From positions 124,001-188,000 of the forward strand of contig JAEUMR010000027.1 in assembly GCA_016791385.1 (NCBI GenBank): DNA of 64,000 bases, read 5' to 3'. The notes beneath the pieces are model-generated. The model was not told the DNA's origin. It made no database searches and saw nothing but the letters and a program-made list of their open reading frames with translations. Positions within the stretch are counted from its first letter, which is position 1, and each line of letters begins with the position of its first letter. The DNA is from Hyphomonadaceae bacterium (GTDB taxonomy: Bacteria > Pseudomonadota > Alphaproteobacteria > Caulobacterales > Aquidulcibacteraceae). A program made the translations under genes and the position numbers. This document shows positions 55,881-63,459 of this stretch, piece after piece.

Positions 55881-56314
55881 TCGACGCCGCGCCGGCGGAC
55901 GCCGCGCCCCAGGCCGATCTTCTTGGCGAATTCCGAACGCCGCGTCGCGTAGGACGGCGCGACCATCGGATAATCCGCCGGCAGCCCCCAACGGCGGCGG
56001 TATTCGTCTGGCGTCATGTTGTAGGTCGAGCGCAGGTAGCGCTTGAGCATTTTCAGCTTCTTGCCGTCTTCCAGGCAGACGATGAAGTCCTCGTTGACGG
56101 ATTTCGCGATCGGTACGGCTGGCTTGGGGCGTTCGGCGTGACTGTCCGACGCCGTGGCGGAAAGCCCGGTCAACGCCTGGTGCACCAGGCGGATCAGCTC
56201 GGGCACTTCAGTTGCGGCGACTTTGTTGTTCGAGACAAAGGAGGTGACGATGTCTGCAGTCATCCGCAATGGCTGGTTGCCCTGCGCCGTCCTGTCCTCC
56301 TCGTCATTGCCCAT
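55877..56314 (-). CDS. MucR/Ros-family transcriptional regulator with incomplete zinc site
   Basis: The 145-residue protein belongs to the MucR/Ros family of alphaproteobacterial global repressors. It has ADIVTSFVSNNKV near residue 20, the DNA-binding core CLEDGKKLKMLKRYL, NMTPDEYRRRWGLPADYPMVAPSYA and a basic tail. In Ros the zinc is held by Cys-Cys-His-His; here the matching positions are Cys80, Asp83, Tyr93 and about Tyr98, so zinc binding is doubtful. Some family members are known to lack zinc. It is divergent from glyA across a 212-base region. Confidence 0.9.
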   Translation of the reverse strand: MGNDEEDRTAQGNQPLRMTADIVTSFVSNNKVAATEVPELIRLVHQALTGLSATASDSHAERPKPAVPIAKSVNEDFIVCLEDGKKLKMLKRYLRSTYNMTPDEYRRRWGLPADYPMVAPSYATRRSEFAKKIGLGRGVRRRGVD

Positions 56315-56467
56315 GGCCTCGATGCCCCCAAGGCCGCGAATACTCGCGTCGGGGCGCGCTTATTCTCGAATGGCGCCAGTCTAAACAGAAATCAGCGATT
56401 GTATCGGGGGGTTTTGGCAGTTGAAGTGTAACGGAGCCTTCGGACGATCAGGCGCACCCTGTCCGCT

Positions 56468-56496
56468 TTGCTAAGACTGGCGCGCCGACTTATGTA
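56468..56496 (+). promoter_or_regulatory. Candidate glyA promoter in the 212-base mucR-glyA gap
   Basis: TTGCTA (56468-56473) and TATGTA (56491-56496) are 17 bases apart and would give a leader of about 24 bases before the glyA ATG. The rest of the gap (56315-56467) should hold the mucR promoter; I see GC-rich repeats there but no clear box, riboswitch or small RNA. Confidence 0.45.
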
Positions 56497-56526
56497 CGGG
56501 CCAGTGAATCAGCCGACGAGACCCGA

Positions 56527-57825
56527 ATGACCCAGCCTGCCGGAAACGCCGCCGCGCATGACCGTTTCTTCGAAGCGCCGCTTGGCCGGGCCGACGCAGA
56601 AGTCCAGGCCGCCGTCAGCGCGGAATTGAAGCGCCAGCAGCGCCAGATCGAGCTGATCGCCTCGGAAAACATTGTCTCGCGCGCGGTGCTTGAGGCCCAG
56701 GGCTCGGTGCTGACCAACAAGTACGCCGAAGGCTACCCGGGCCGGCGCTATTATGGCGGCTGCGAGTTCGTCGACGAAGTTGAACGCCTCGCCATCGAGC
56801 GGGCCAAGCGCCTGTTCGACTGCAGCTTCGCGAACGTGCAGCCACACTCCGGCGCCAACGCCAACCAGGCGGTGTTCTTCGCGCTGCTGCAGCCGGGCGA
56901 TAAGTTCCTCGGCATGGACCTCGCCTGCGGCGGCCACCTCACGCATGGCTCGCCGGTCAACGTGTCAGGCAAGTGGTTCAACCCGGTCGCTTACGGCGTA
57001 CGCAAGGACGACCATCTGATCGATTACGACGAAGTGGCGGAAATCGCGCGCCGCGAGCGTCCCAAGCTCATTCTGGCCGGCGCCTCGGCCTATTCGCGTC
57101 ACATCGATTTCAAGCGTTTCCGTGAGATCGCCGACGAAATCGGCGCCGTGTTCATGGTTGACATGGCGCACTATGCGGGCCTAGTCGCGGGCGGCGTCTA
57201 TCCTTCGCCGCTGCCGCACGCGCACGTCGTTACGACGACCACGCACAAGACGTTGCGCGGTCCGCGGGGCGGCATGATCCTCTCGAACAGCGAAGAGATC
57301 GGCAAGAAGATCAATTCTGCGGTGTTCCCGGGCCTGCAAGGCGGGCCGCTGATGCACGTGATCGCGGCGAAGGCGGTGTCGTTCGGAGAAGCGCTGCAGC
57401 CGGAGTTCAAACTCTACGCCAAGCGGACGCTCGAAAACGCTCGCACGCTGGCGAGCCGCTTGATCGAAAACGGCTTGGCGGTGGTTTCCGGCGGCACTGA
57501 CAGCCACCTGATGTTGGTCGATCTCCGGCCCAAGAAGGTCACCGGCAAGGCGGCCGAGCAAAGCCTCGAGCGGGCCCTCATCACCTGCAACAAGAACGGC
57601 ATCCCCTTCGATCCGGAAAAGCCGATGATCACCTCGGGCGTGCGCTTGGGCTCGCCAGCCTGCACCACCCGCGGCTTTGGCCCGGCGGAGTTCCGCGAGG
57701 TCGCGGACCTCATCTGCGAGGTCTTGGATGGGCTCTCCAAGGCTGAGGGTGACAATTCCGCAGTGGAAGCGGCGGTTGCGGCAAAAGTTGAAGCGCTAAC
57801 CGGGCGGTTTCCCATCTATTCTTGA
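56527..57825 (+). CDS. glyA: Serine hydroxymethyltransferase
   Basis: GlyA interconverts serine and glycine with tetrahydrofolate, supplying one-carbon units and, here, glycine for 5-aminolevulinate. The 432-residue product has [32 protein letters not shown] cut to its familiar core, [14 protein letters not shown], and the PLP Lys241 in [29 protein letters not shown] hairpin (57831-57854) lies between it and nrdR without a T-run. Confidence 0.97.
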   Translation: MTQPAGNAAAHDRFFEAPLGRADAEVQAAVSAELKRQQRQIELIASENIVSRAVLEAQGSVLTNKYAEGYPGRRYYGGCEFVDEVERLAIERAKRLFDCSFANVQPHSGANANQAVFFALLQPGDKFLGMDLACGGHLTHGSPVNVSGKWFNPVAYGVRKDDHLIDYDEVAEIARRERPKLILAGASAYSRHIDFKRFREIADEIGAVFMVDMAHYAGLVAGGVYPSPLPHAHVVTTTTHKTLRGPRGGMILSNSEEIGKKINSAVFPGLQGGPLMHVIAAKAVSFGEALQPEFKLYAKRTLENARTLASRLIENGLAVVSGGTDSHLMLVDLRPKKVTGKAAEQSLERALITCNKNGIPFDPEKPMITSGVRLGSPACTTRGFGPAEFREVADLICEVLDGLSKAEGDNSAVEAAVAAKVEALTGRFPIYS

Positions 57826-57866
57826 TCGGGCGGCGGCGCTGATTCGGCCGCCGGGAGTAGCGCCGA

Positions 57867-58331
57867 ATGCGTTGTCCGTTCTGCAACAACGAAGATAGCC
57901 AGGTGAAGGACAGCCGCCCCACCGAGGATGGGGCGGCGATCCGGCGCCGGCGCCAATGCGACAAGTGCGGCTCGCGCTTCACCACCTTCGAGCGGGTGCA
58001 ATTGCGCGATCTCGTCGTGCTCAAGCGCTCGGGCCGGCGCGTGCCGTTCGACCGCGACAAGCTCGCGCGTTCGCTCTCGATCGCGCTGCGCAAGCGGCCG
58101 ATCGAACAGGATCAGATCGAACAAATGATCTCCGGTATCGTGCGCAAGCTCGAAAGCCAGGGCGAGAGCGAGATTCCGTCCGAGACTATCGGTGAGATGG
58201 TGATGGAGGCGCTCGCACACGTCGATCCGGTCGCCTATGTCCGCTACGCCTCGGTCTATCGCGATTTCCGCGAAACCAGCGATTTCGCCGACTTTATCGA
58301 ACAGGCCGGCAAGAAGCGCGACAAGGCTTGA
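57867..58331 (+). CDS. nrdR: Transcriptional repressor NrdR
   Basis: NrdR represses ribonucleotide reductase genes in response to ATP and dATP. The 154-residue product has a zinc ribbon (Cys3, Cys6, Cys31, Cys34; CPFCNN and [10 protein letters not shown]) and an ATP-cone with [20 protein letters not shown]. It precedes the riboflavin genes, a common proteobacterial order. No ribonucleotide reductase gene is in the window. Confidence 0.97.
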   Translation: MRCPFCNNEDSQVKDSRPTEDGAAIRRRRQCDKCGSRFTTFERVQLRDLVVLKRSGRRVPFDRDKLARSLSIALRKRPIEQDQIEQMISGIVRKLESQGESEIPSETIGEMVMEALAHVDPVAYVRYASVYRDFRETSDFADFIEQAGKKRDKA

Positions 58332-58376
58332 TGCGCCGCGCGTGTGCGGGCTCGCGCAGAATGCTATGAGGCATTG

Positions 58377-59045
58377 ATGGCCCGCCCGCACGTCACGCTG
58401 AAGCTCGCGACTTCGCTCGACGGGCGTATTGCCACCGGCGCGGGCGAGAGCCGATGGATCACAGGCCCGGCCGCGCGCGCCGAGGTGCAGCGCCTGCGCG
58501 CGGGCGTGGATGCGGTGCTAGTCGGCGCCGGCACGGTGCGCGCCGACGATCCCGAACTCACCGCCCGAACTGAGCCGCCGCCGAGCCGCCAGCCTTTGCG
58601 GATCGTGCTCGACACCGAGTTCTCGCTCTCCCTTCAGAGCCGGCTGGTCGCCACCCTCAAGCTTGCGCCGCTACTGGTGATCGGCGCTGCGGACGCCGAG
58701 CCGCGCAAGCGCGCCGCGCTCGAAGCCGCCGGTGCGCTGACCGACGCCGTCGGACGAGGCCCCAAGGGGCTCGACGCCGAGGCGGCGCTGACGCGTCTCG
58801 CCGAACGCAGCGTCCATACGGTGTTGGTCGAGGGCGGGGGGCATCTGGCTGCTTCGCTCATCGCGGCGGACGCGGTGGATCGCCTGGAGTGGTTCCGCGC
58901 GCCCCTGCTGTTGGGGGCGGAGGGGCTGCCCGCCATCGCACGGCTCGGCATCGGGCCGCTCAATGAGGCCCCGCGGTGGCGCAGGATTGCGCTACGCGAG
59001 CTTGGCCCCGACATCTGGGAAAGCTACGAGCCCCTCTCGGACTAG
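58377..59045 (+). CDS. ribD: RibD C-terminal-type pyrimidine reductase, without deaminase domain
   Basis: The 222-residue product matches only the reductase half of RibD, which reduces the deaminated pyrimidine intermediate of riboflavin synthesis with NADPH. It begins ARPHVTLKLATSLDGRIATGAGESRWITGP-like, in motif order KLATSLDGRIA, WITGPAARAEVQRLRAG, GTVRADDPELTAR and VLVEGGGHLAASL. The cytidine-deaminase-like half that usually precedes it, with its zinc motif, is absent: nrdR ends 45 bases upstream. It lies in the riboflavin operon, so the reductase role is likely. The deaminase must be supplied elsewhere. Confidence 0.88.
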   Translation: MARPHVTLKLATSLDGRIATGAGESRWITGPAARAEVQRLRAGVDAVLVGAGTVRADDPELTARTEPPPSRQPLRIVLDTEFSLSLQSRLVATLKLAPLLVIGAADAEPRKRAALEAAGALTDAVGRGPKGLDAEAALTRLAERSVHTVLVEGGGHLAASLIAADAVDRLEWFRAPLLLGAEGLPAIARLGIGPLNEAPRWRRIALRELGPDIWESYEPLSD

Positions 59046-59055
59046 AAGGCTGCGC

Positions 59056-59670
59056 GTGTTCACAGGCATCGTAACGGCAATCGGGGAAGTGACGGCGGTC
59101 GAGCGGCGCGACGGGCTCGTGCGGCTCACGATCGCGAGCAGCTACGACCCCGCCGGCGTCGAGATCGGCGCCAGCATCGCCCACGATGGCTGCTGCCTCA
59201 CCGTGGTGGAGACCCAATCGCGCGCGGGCGGGGGCATGCGCCATGTGGTCGAAGTTGCGCCCGAAAGCCTGGCGCTGACGACGATGGGCGCGCTCAAGGC
59301 GGGCGACCGCGTCAATCTTGAGCGGTCGCTCAAGCTCGGCGACGAACTCGGCGGCCATATCGTGCAAGGGCACGTGGATGGCTTGGGCGAGGTGCTTGCC
59401 GTTCGCCAGGATGGGGAAGGCACTCGTCTCTCGATCCGGGCGCCGCATGAGATCGCGCATCTGATCGCGCAAAAGGGGTCTATCGCCATCGACGGCGTCT
59501 CGCTGACCGTGAACGAAGTTGAAGGCGATGTGTTCGGCGTGCTGATCATTCCGCACACCTGGGCGGTTACGACTTTGTCCCGCCTGAGGCCCGGCGATAA
59601 GGTGAATTTAGAAGCCGACATGATGGCGCGCTATGCGGCGCGTCTCGTTGAAGCGCGGAGAAACACATAA
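59056..59670 (+). CDS. ribE: Riboflavin synthase, alpha subunit
   Basis: Riboflavin synthase dismutates two 6,7-dimethyl-8-ribityllumazine molecules. The 204-residue product has two lumazine-binding repeats, the first opening VFTGIVTAIGEV with GCCLTVVE, the second with GGHIVQGHVDG and GSIAIDGVSLTVNEV. GTG 59056 follows GAAGG with good spacing; the open frame extends further up inside ribD only by chance. The stop shares a base with the next ATG (TAATG). Confidence 0.96.
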   Translation: MFTGIVTAIGEVTAVERRDGLVRLTIASSYDPAGVEIGASIAHDGCCLTVVETQSRAGGGMRHVVEVAPESLALTTMGALKAGDRVNLERSLKLGDELGGHIVQGHVDGLGEVLAVRQDGEGTRLSIRAPHEIAHLIAQKGSIAIDGVSLTVNEVEGDVFGVLIIPHTWAVTTLSRLRPGDKVNLEADMMARYAARLVEARRNT

Positions 59671-60797
59671 TGGCGGCCAAGCCGTCCCCCGTCGAAGAGT
59701 TGAAGCGCGCCATCTCCCCGATCCCTGAGATCATCGAGGAGGCGCGCGAAGGTCGCATGTTCATCCTCGTCGACGCGGAAGACCGCGAGAACGAAGGCGA
59801 CCTCATCATCCCGGCGCAATTCGCTACGCCTGCGCAGGTCAATTTCATGGCCAAGCACGGGCGCGGCCTCATCTGCCTCGCGCTCACTGCGGAGCGGACC
59901 CGCGCGCTTGGGCTTGAGCCGATGGCGCCGCGCAACCAGGCGCGCCTCGGCACCGCCTTCACCGTCTCGATCGAAGCCAAGGAAGGCATCTCGACCGGGA
60001 TCTCCGCCGCCGATCGCGCGCTCACCATCGCGGTTGCGATCGATGCGACCAAGGGCGCGGACGATATCGTCTCGCCCGGCCACGTCTTCCCGCTGATGGC
60101 GCGTGACGGCGGTGTGCTGGTGCGGGCCGGTCACACCGAAGCCAGCGTCGACATCGCGCGCGCTGCCGGCCTCAATCCGTCGGCGGTGATCTGCGAGATC
60201 ATGAACGACGACGGCACCATGGCGCGCCTGCCGGAGCTGATCGCGTTTGCGCAATTCCACAATCTGAAGATCGGCGCCATCGACGATCTCATCGCCTATC
60301 GCCGCGCCCATGAGCGCTTCCTCGACAAGCTGCATGAAGGCGCGTTTCAGACCAAGGTCGGTTCGGACTTCCGCCTGGTGCTGTTCCGCAATCGCCTCGA
60401 TGGCGTCGAACATGCGGCGTTGGTGAAGGGCGAAATTCAGCCTGACACGCCCACGCTCGTACGCGTGCACCGCATCGATTTCGCCGCCGACGTGATGGGC
60501 GGGTATGGCGATCGCGCGACCATGATCGATCGTGCGCTGGCGGAGATCGACAAAGAGGGCGCCGGGGTGCTGGTGCTGCTCCGCGACCTCGTCCCGAACG
60601 CCATTTCGCGCCGCCTGAAGGGCGAACCGCCGGAAATGGAAGCGGACGATGAGCTGCGCGTGATCGGCACCGGCTCGCAGATTCTGCGCGAACTGGGCGT
60701 TGGCCGCATCATCGCGCTTTCGAACACGCCGCAAAGGCTCGTCGGCCTTGAGGGCTACGGGCTGTCGATTGATGGCTGGCGCGGATTCAAGTCGTGA
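59670..60797 (+). CDS. ribB: 3,4-dihydroxy-2-butanone 4-phosphate synthase fused to degenerate GTP cyclohydrolase II domain (RibBX type)
   Basis: The first half (about 1-205) is the DHBP synthase, which converts ribulose 5-phosphate to a four-carbon unit: ILVDAEDRENEGDLIIPA, GISTGISAADRA and SPGHVFPLMARDGG are present. The second half (about 206-375) aligns with GTP cyclohydrolase II, but the zinc cysteines normally in SECLTGDAFGSLRCDCG are missing (the region reads RVHRIDFAADVMGGYGDRA), and the EGRGIGL loop is replaced by LLRDLVPNA. It therefore cannot be a normal RibA. This resembles the RibBX proteins described in alphaproteobacteria. GTGA overlap with ribH. Confidence 0.92.
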   Translation: MAAKPSPVEELKRAISPIPEIIEEAREGRMFILVDAEDRENEGDLIIPAQFATPAQVNFMAKHGRGLICLALTAERTRALGLEPMAPRNQARLGTAFTVSIEAKEGISTGISAADRALTIAVAIDATKGADDIVSPGHVFPLMARDGGVLVRAGHTEASVDIARAAGLNPSAVICEIMNDDGTMARLPELIAFAQFHNLKIGAIDDLIAYRRAHERFLDKLHEGAFQTKVGSDFRLVLFRNRLDGVEHAALVKGEIQPDTPTLVRVHRIDFAADVMGGYGDRATMIDRALAEIDKEGAGVLVLLRDLVPNAISRRLKGEPPEMEADDELRVIGTGSQILRELGVGRIIALSNTPQRLVGLEGYGLSIDGWRGFKS

Positions 60798-61267
60798 AGA
60801 CACCGGAAAGACAACCTGTCGCGAAGCTGCCTGGCGCGCGTGTGCTGCTGGTGATCGCCCCATACTACCGCGACATCGCCGACCATCTGCAGCGCGGCGC
60901 GGAAGCCGTCGCGGCTGAGGCCGGCGCCGTGCTCGACCGTGTCTTCGTGCCCGGCGCGTTCGAAATCCCCGGCGCCATCGCGCACGCCGCCAGAAGCAAG
61001 GCCTATGATGGCTTCGTGGCGCTCGGCTGCGTCGTCCGCGGCGAGACCAGCCATTACGATTACGTCTGTGGCGAGAGTGCGCGCGGGCTGATGGACCTGT
61101 CGATCCGCAAGCGTCTCGCCATCGGCTACGGCATTCTCACCGTCGAGACCATCGCCCAAGCGGAGGAGCGCGCGGACCCTGCGCGCGGCGACAAGGGTGG
61201 CGAAGCCGTCCGCGCCTGTCTGGCCATGATCGCCCTGAAACGCCGGTTCGCAGGCGCAGCACAATGA
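60794..61267 (+). CDS. ribH: 6,7-dimethyl-8-ribityllumazine synthase
   Basis: RibH joins the four-carbon unit from RibB to the pyrimidine intermediate. The 157-residue product has VPGAFEIPGAIAHAA, ALGCVVRGETSHYDYVC and GYGILTVETIAQAEERA in normal order. A GTG start overlaps the ribB stop, and nusB overlaps its end as ATGA. The ribD-ribE-ribB-ribH order is intact apart from the missing deaminase. Confidence 0.96.
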   Translation: MKTPERQPVAKLPGARVLLVIAPYYRDIADHLQRGAEAVAAEAGAVLDRVFVPGAFEIPGAIAHAARSKAYDGFVALGCVVRGETSHYDYVCGESARGLMDLSIRKRLAIGYGILTVETIAQAEERADPARGDKGGEAVRACLAMIALKRRFAGAAQ

Positions 61268-61731
61268 GCGCCAACAAGAACGCAGCGCGCAGCGCAGCGC
61301 GGCTCGCCGCTGTGCAGGCGCTCTATCAGATGGAAGTCGCCGGCGCGACGACGGCTGACGTCATCGCCGATTTCAGCGCCGGCAAACTGCCGCGTGAGAC
61401 CGAGGCGAGTTACACTGAAACCGAGGGTGATCTCGATCTTTTCAAGGTGTTGGTGGAGAACGCGGTTGATCGTCAGGCGACGCTCGACCGGACCATCGCG
61501 CGCCACTTGAGCAAAGGCTGGCGTCTTGAGCGTATTGACGCTGTGGCGCGCGCCATCCTTCGCGCTGGGGCGGCCGAGCTTGAGCAGCAGCGCGACACGC
61601 CCGTCGCCGTGGTCATCGACGAGTACGTTGAGGTTGCGAAGTCCTTCTTCGAAGGTCCGGAGCCGGCCTTCGTCAACGCTACGCTCGACGCTTGTGCTAA
61701 AGACTTGCGCCGGGACGGCTTTGGCGCCTAA
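61264..61731 (+). CDS. nusB: Transcription antitermination factor NusB
   Basis: NusB binds boxA RNA with S10 and supports rRNA antitermination. The 155-residue product has AARLAAVQALYQMEVAG, LERIDAVARAILRAGAAEL, PVAVVIDEYVEVAKSFF and FVNATLDACAKDLR. It is coupled to ribH and followed by thiL after 11 bases, the standard ribH-nusB-thiL order. Confidence 0.96.
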   Translation: MSANKNAARSAARLAAVQALYQMEVAGATTADVIADFSAGKLPRETEASYTETEGDLDLFKVLVENAVDRQATLDRTIARHLSKGWRLERIDAVARAILRAGAAELEQQRDTPVAVVIDEYVEVAKSFFEGPEPAFVNATLDACAKDLRRDGFGA

Positions 61732-61742
61732 GCGCTCAGCGC

Positions 61743-62813
61743 ATGTCTGCTGACGAATTCGACGTAATCCGTACGCTGTTCGCACCGCTCGCTTCCGAGC
61801 CGGGCGCGCGCGGCCTGCTCGACGATGCTGCGCTGCTTGAGGGCGGCCCCTTCGTCATCACCACCGATGCAATCGTCGAAGGCGTGCATTTCCTGGCTAC
61901 CGATCCGATCGAAACCGTGGCGATGAAAGCGCTGCGGGTGAACGTGTCCGATCTCATCGGCAAGGGTGCGCGGCCGCACGCGGCGCTGCTGACGCTGATC
62001 TGGCCACAGCATCGGCCGGCGGAAGAAATCGCGACATTCGCCGCCTCACTTGGCGGTGAGCTTGCTCATTTTGGCATGAGGTTGCTCGGCGGCGACACGA
62101 CCTCGACGCCCGGGCCGCTGACGATTTCGATTACCGCTTTCGGCGCGCCGCTCGGCCCGCGCACGCCATCGCGTGCGGACGCAAAGCCGGGCGAAGACCT
62201 GTGGCTGATCGGCGGCGAGATCGGTTCGGCATGGCTCGGCCTGCAATTGCGCTCCGGCGCGATGACGCTCGGCGAGTTGCGCCGCGGCCGCGACGAAGCC
62301 GCAGCGCTTATAGAATCGCGGGCGATAGCCTCGCAGATGCCGGATTATTTGAAGTTGCCGAACGAAGATTTCGACGCTGAAGCCGCATGGCTCATGTCGA
62401 CTTACCTCGCCCCGTTCGTGCGGCTGGAATGCGCGCCGATCATCGCGCGCTTCGCCGGCGCATCGATGGATATCTCCGACGGCCTGGCAGCCGATGCGCA
62501 GAAGCTCGCGGCCGCATCGAAGGTGGCGCTCCGCATCGAGGCCAACGACATTCCGTTCTCCATTCCAGCGCAACGCTGGTTCGAAACCGGCGGCGACTTT
62601 CGCAAACTGGTGACCGGCGGGGACGATTACGTCGTGCTCTTCACCGCGCCGCCTGAGGCCCGTGCGGCGCTGCTGGCCTCGGAAAAGGGCGTAGCGCTGC
62701 GCTTGACCCGGATCGGTGCGGTCGAAGCCGGCGAAGGCGTAAGTCTGGTCGACCGCAGCGGCGCGCCGATCCCCATTCCGGATCCGGGATATTCTCACAG
62801 GCTCGGCCGCTAA
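61743..62813 (+). CDS. thiL: Thiamine-monophosphate kinase
   Basis: ThiL phosphorylates thiamine monophosphate to the active pyrophosphate. The 356-residue product has LDDAALLEGGPFVITTDAIVEGVHF near residue 25, ALRVNVSDLIGKGARP, LLGGDTTSTPGPLTISITAFG and MDISDGLAADAQKL. It is some 25-30 residues longer than usual, with the extra length near 190-235 just before the DISDGL motif. The gap to the next gene is short. Confidence 0.94.
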   Translation: MSADEFDVIRTLFAPLASEPGARGLLDDAALLEGGPFVITTDAIVEGVHFLATDPIETVAMKALRVNVSDLIGKGARPHAALLTLIWPQHRPAEEIATFAASLGGELAHFGMRLLGGDTTSTPGPLTISITAFGAPLGPRTPSRADAKPGEDLWLIGGEIGSAWLGLQLRSGAMTLGELRRGRDEAAALIESRAIASQMPDYLKLPNEDFDAEAAWLMSTYLAPFVRLECAPIIARFAGASMDISDGLAADAQKLAAASKVALRIEANDIPFSIPAQRWFETGGDFRKLVTGGDDYVVLFTAPPEARAALLASEKGVALRLTRIGAVEAGEGVSLVDRSGAPIPIPDPGYSHRLGR

Positions 62814-62847
62814 CCTTCCGCTAACGCTTGTGGCCGAGCCTCGGGCC

Positions 62848-63312
62848 ATGAAGCGCAAGCACGCCATCGCCCGGGCGATCGCCGCAGCCATGCTCGCCTC
62901 GACGCTGATGGCCGGCTTGGCCAACGCCAGCGGCGGCGGCGAACACGGCAAGGCCAAGGAAGAGGGCGGCGAGGACGCCGCCAACACCTCGCGCACGATG
63001 GATGCGCCATATCTGGCCGTGCCGGTCGTCCGCGACGGCCAACTCGTGAACTACCTGTTTGTTTCGATCCGGATCGAGATCGCGCAGGGGGTCGACCTCT
63101 GGCGCACCCGCGAGCGGGCGCAGTTCCTGCGCGACGCCCTGGTCCGCGCCAGCCACGGCAATGACCTTTCCGACCCCAACAACAACAATGCGCTCAACGA
63201 GGCCCGCGCCATCGCGGTGTACCGCGCGGCGGCGGTGCAAGCGCTGGGCGAACAGGCCGTCGCCGGGGTCTCCATCGTGTCGACCTTTTCGAGCCAGGGC
63301 TCAGGCGTCTGA
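62848..63312 (+). CDS. Uncharacterised exported protein, possibly FliL-like
   Basis: The 154-residue product has a signal sequence cut near GLANAS (about residue 28), a charged Gly/Glu/Lys spacer, and a domain with PYLAVPVVRDGQLVNYLFV, TRERAQFLRDALVRAS and an Asn-rich stretch DPNNNNALNEA. The layout (short exported domain with a beta pair then a helix) reminds me of the periplasmic part of FliL or related proteins, but the match is weak. It sits between thiL and hppA, and a terminator-like hairpin begins 13 bases after its stop. Confidence 0.65.
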   Translation: MKRKHAIARAIAAAMLASTLMAGLANASGGGEHGKAKEEGGEDAANTSRTMDAPYLAVPVVRDGQLVNYLFVSIRIEIAQGVDLWRTRERAQFLRDALVRASHGNDLSDPNNNNALNEARAIAVYRAAAVQALGEQAVAGVSIVSTFSSQGSGV

Positions 63313-63325
63313 GGTTCTGGCTCAC

Positions 63326-63369
63326 GCCGCCATTGCGAAATGTGGCGGCTTTTGGCAGTAAGCCGCCAC
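63326..63369 (+). promoter_or_regulatory. Alternative hairpins before hppA (terminator and anti-terminator form)
   Basis: Segment 1 GCCGCCA (63326-63332) pairs with segment 2 TGGCGGC (63343-63349), followed by TTTT (63350-63353): an intrinsic terminator shape. Segment 2, as GTGGCGGCTT (63342-63351), also pairs perfectly over 10 bp with AAGCCGCCAC (63360-63369), which would use up the first two T residues and prevent the first stem. The two forms exclude each other. The 147-base gap also contains a long-range TTGGGGGAA/TTCCCCAA pair (63372-63428). Confidence 0.6.
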
Positions 63370-63459
63370 CTTTGGGGGAAGCGTCGCCGCAGACGGACTG
63401 TCGCGGGGCGGCCAACCCATTTCCCCAACCGGCGCGGTCACGCGCCTAGGATAGGTACA

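Noticed and set aside
56315-56526. tRNA, small RNA or glycine riboswitch in the largest mucR-side gap
   Set aside because: No cloverleaf, no paired aptamer motif and no terminator-ended transcript is visible; a promoter explains the gap adequately.
57826-58376. FMN riboswitch upstream of the riboflavin genes
   Set aside because: I looked for the conserved RFN helices around nrdR and ribD and saw none; only short GC hairpins are present.
59631-60863. 410-codon minus-strand open frame opposite ribB
   Set aside because: Antisense shadow with no ribosome site or motif.
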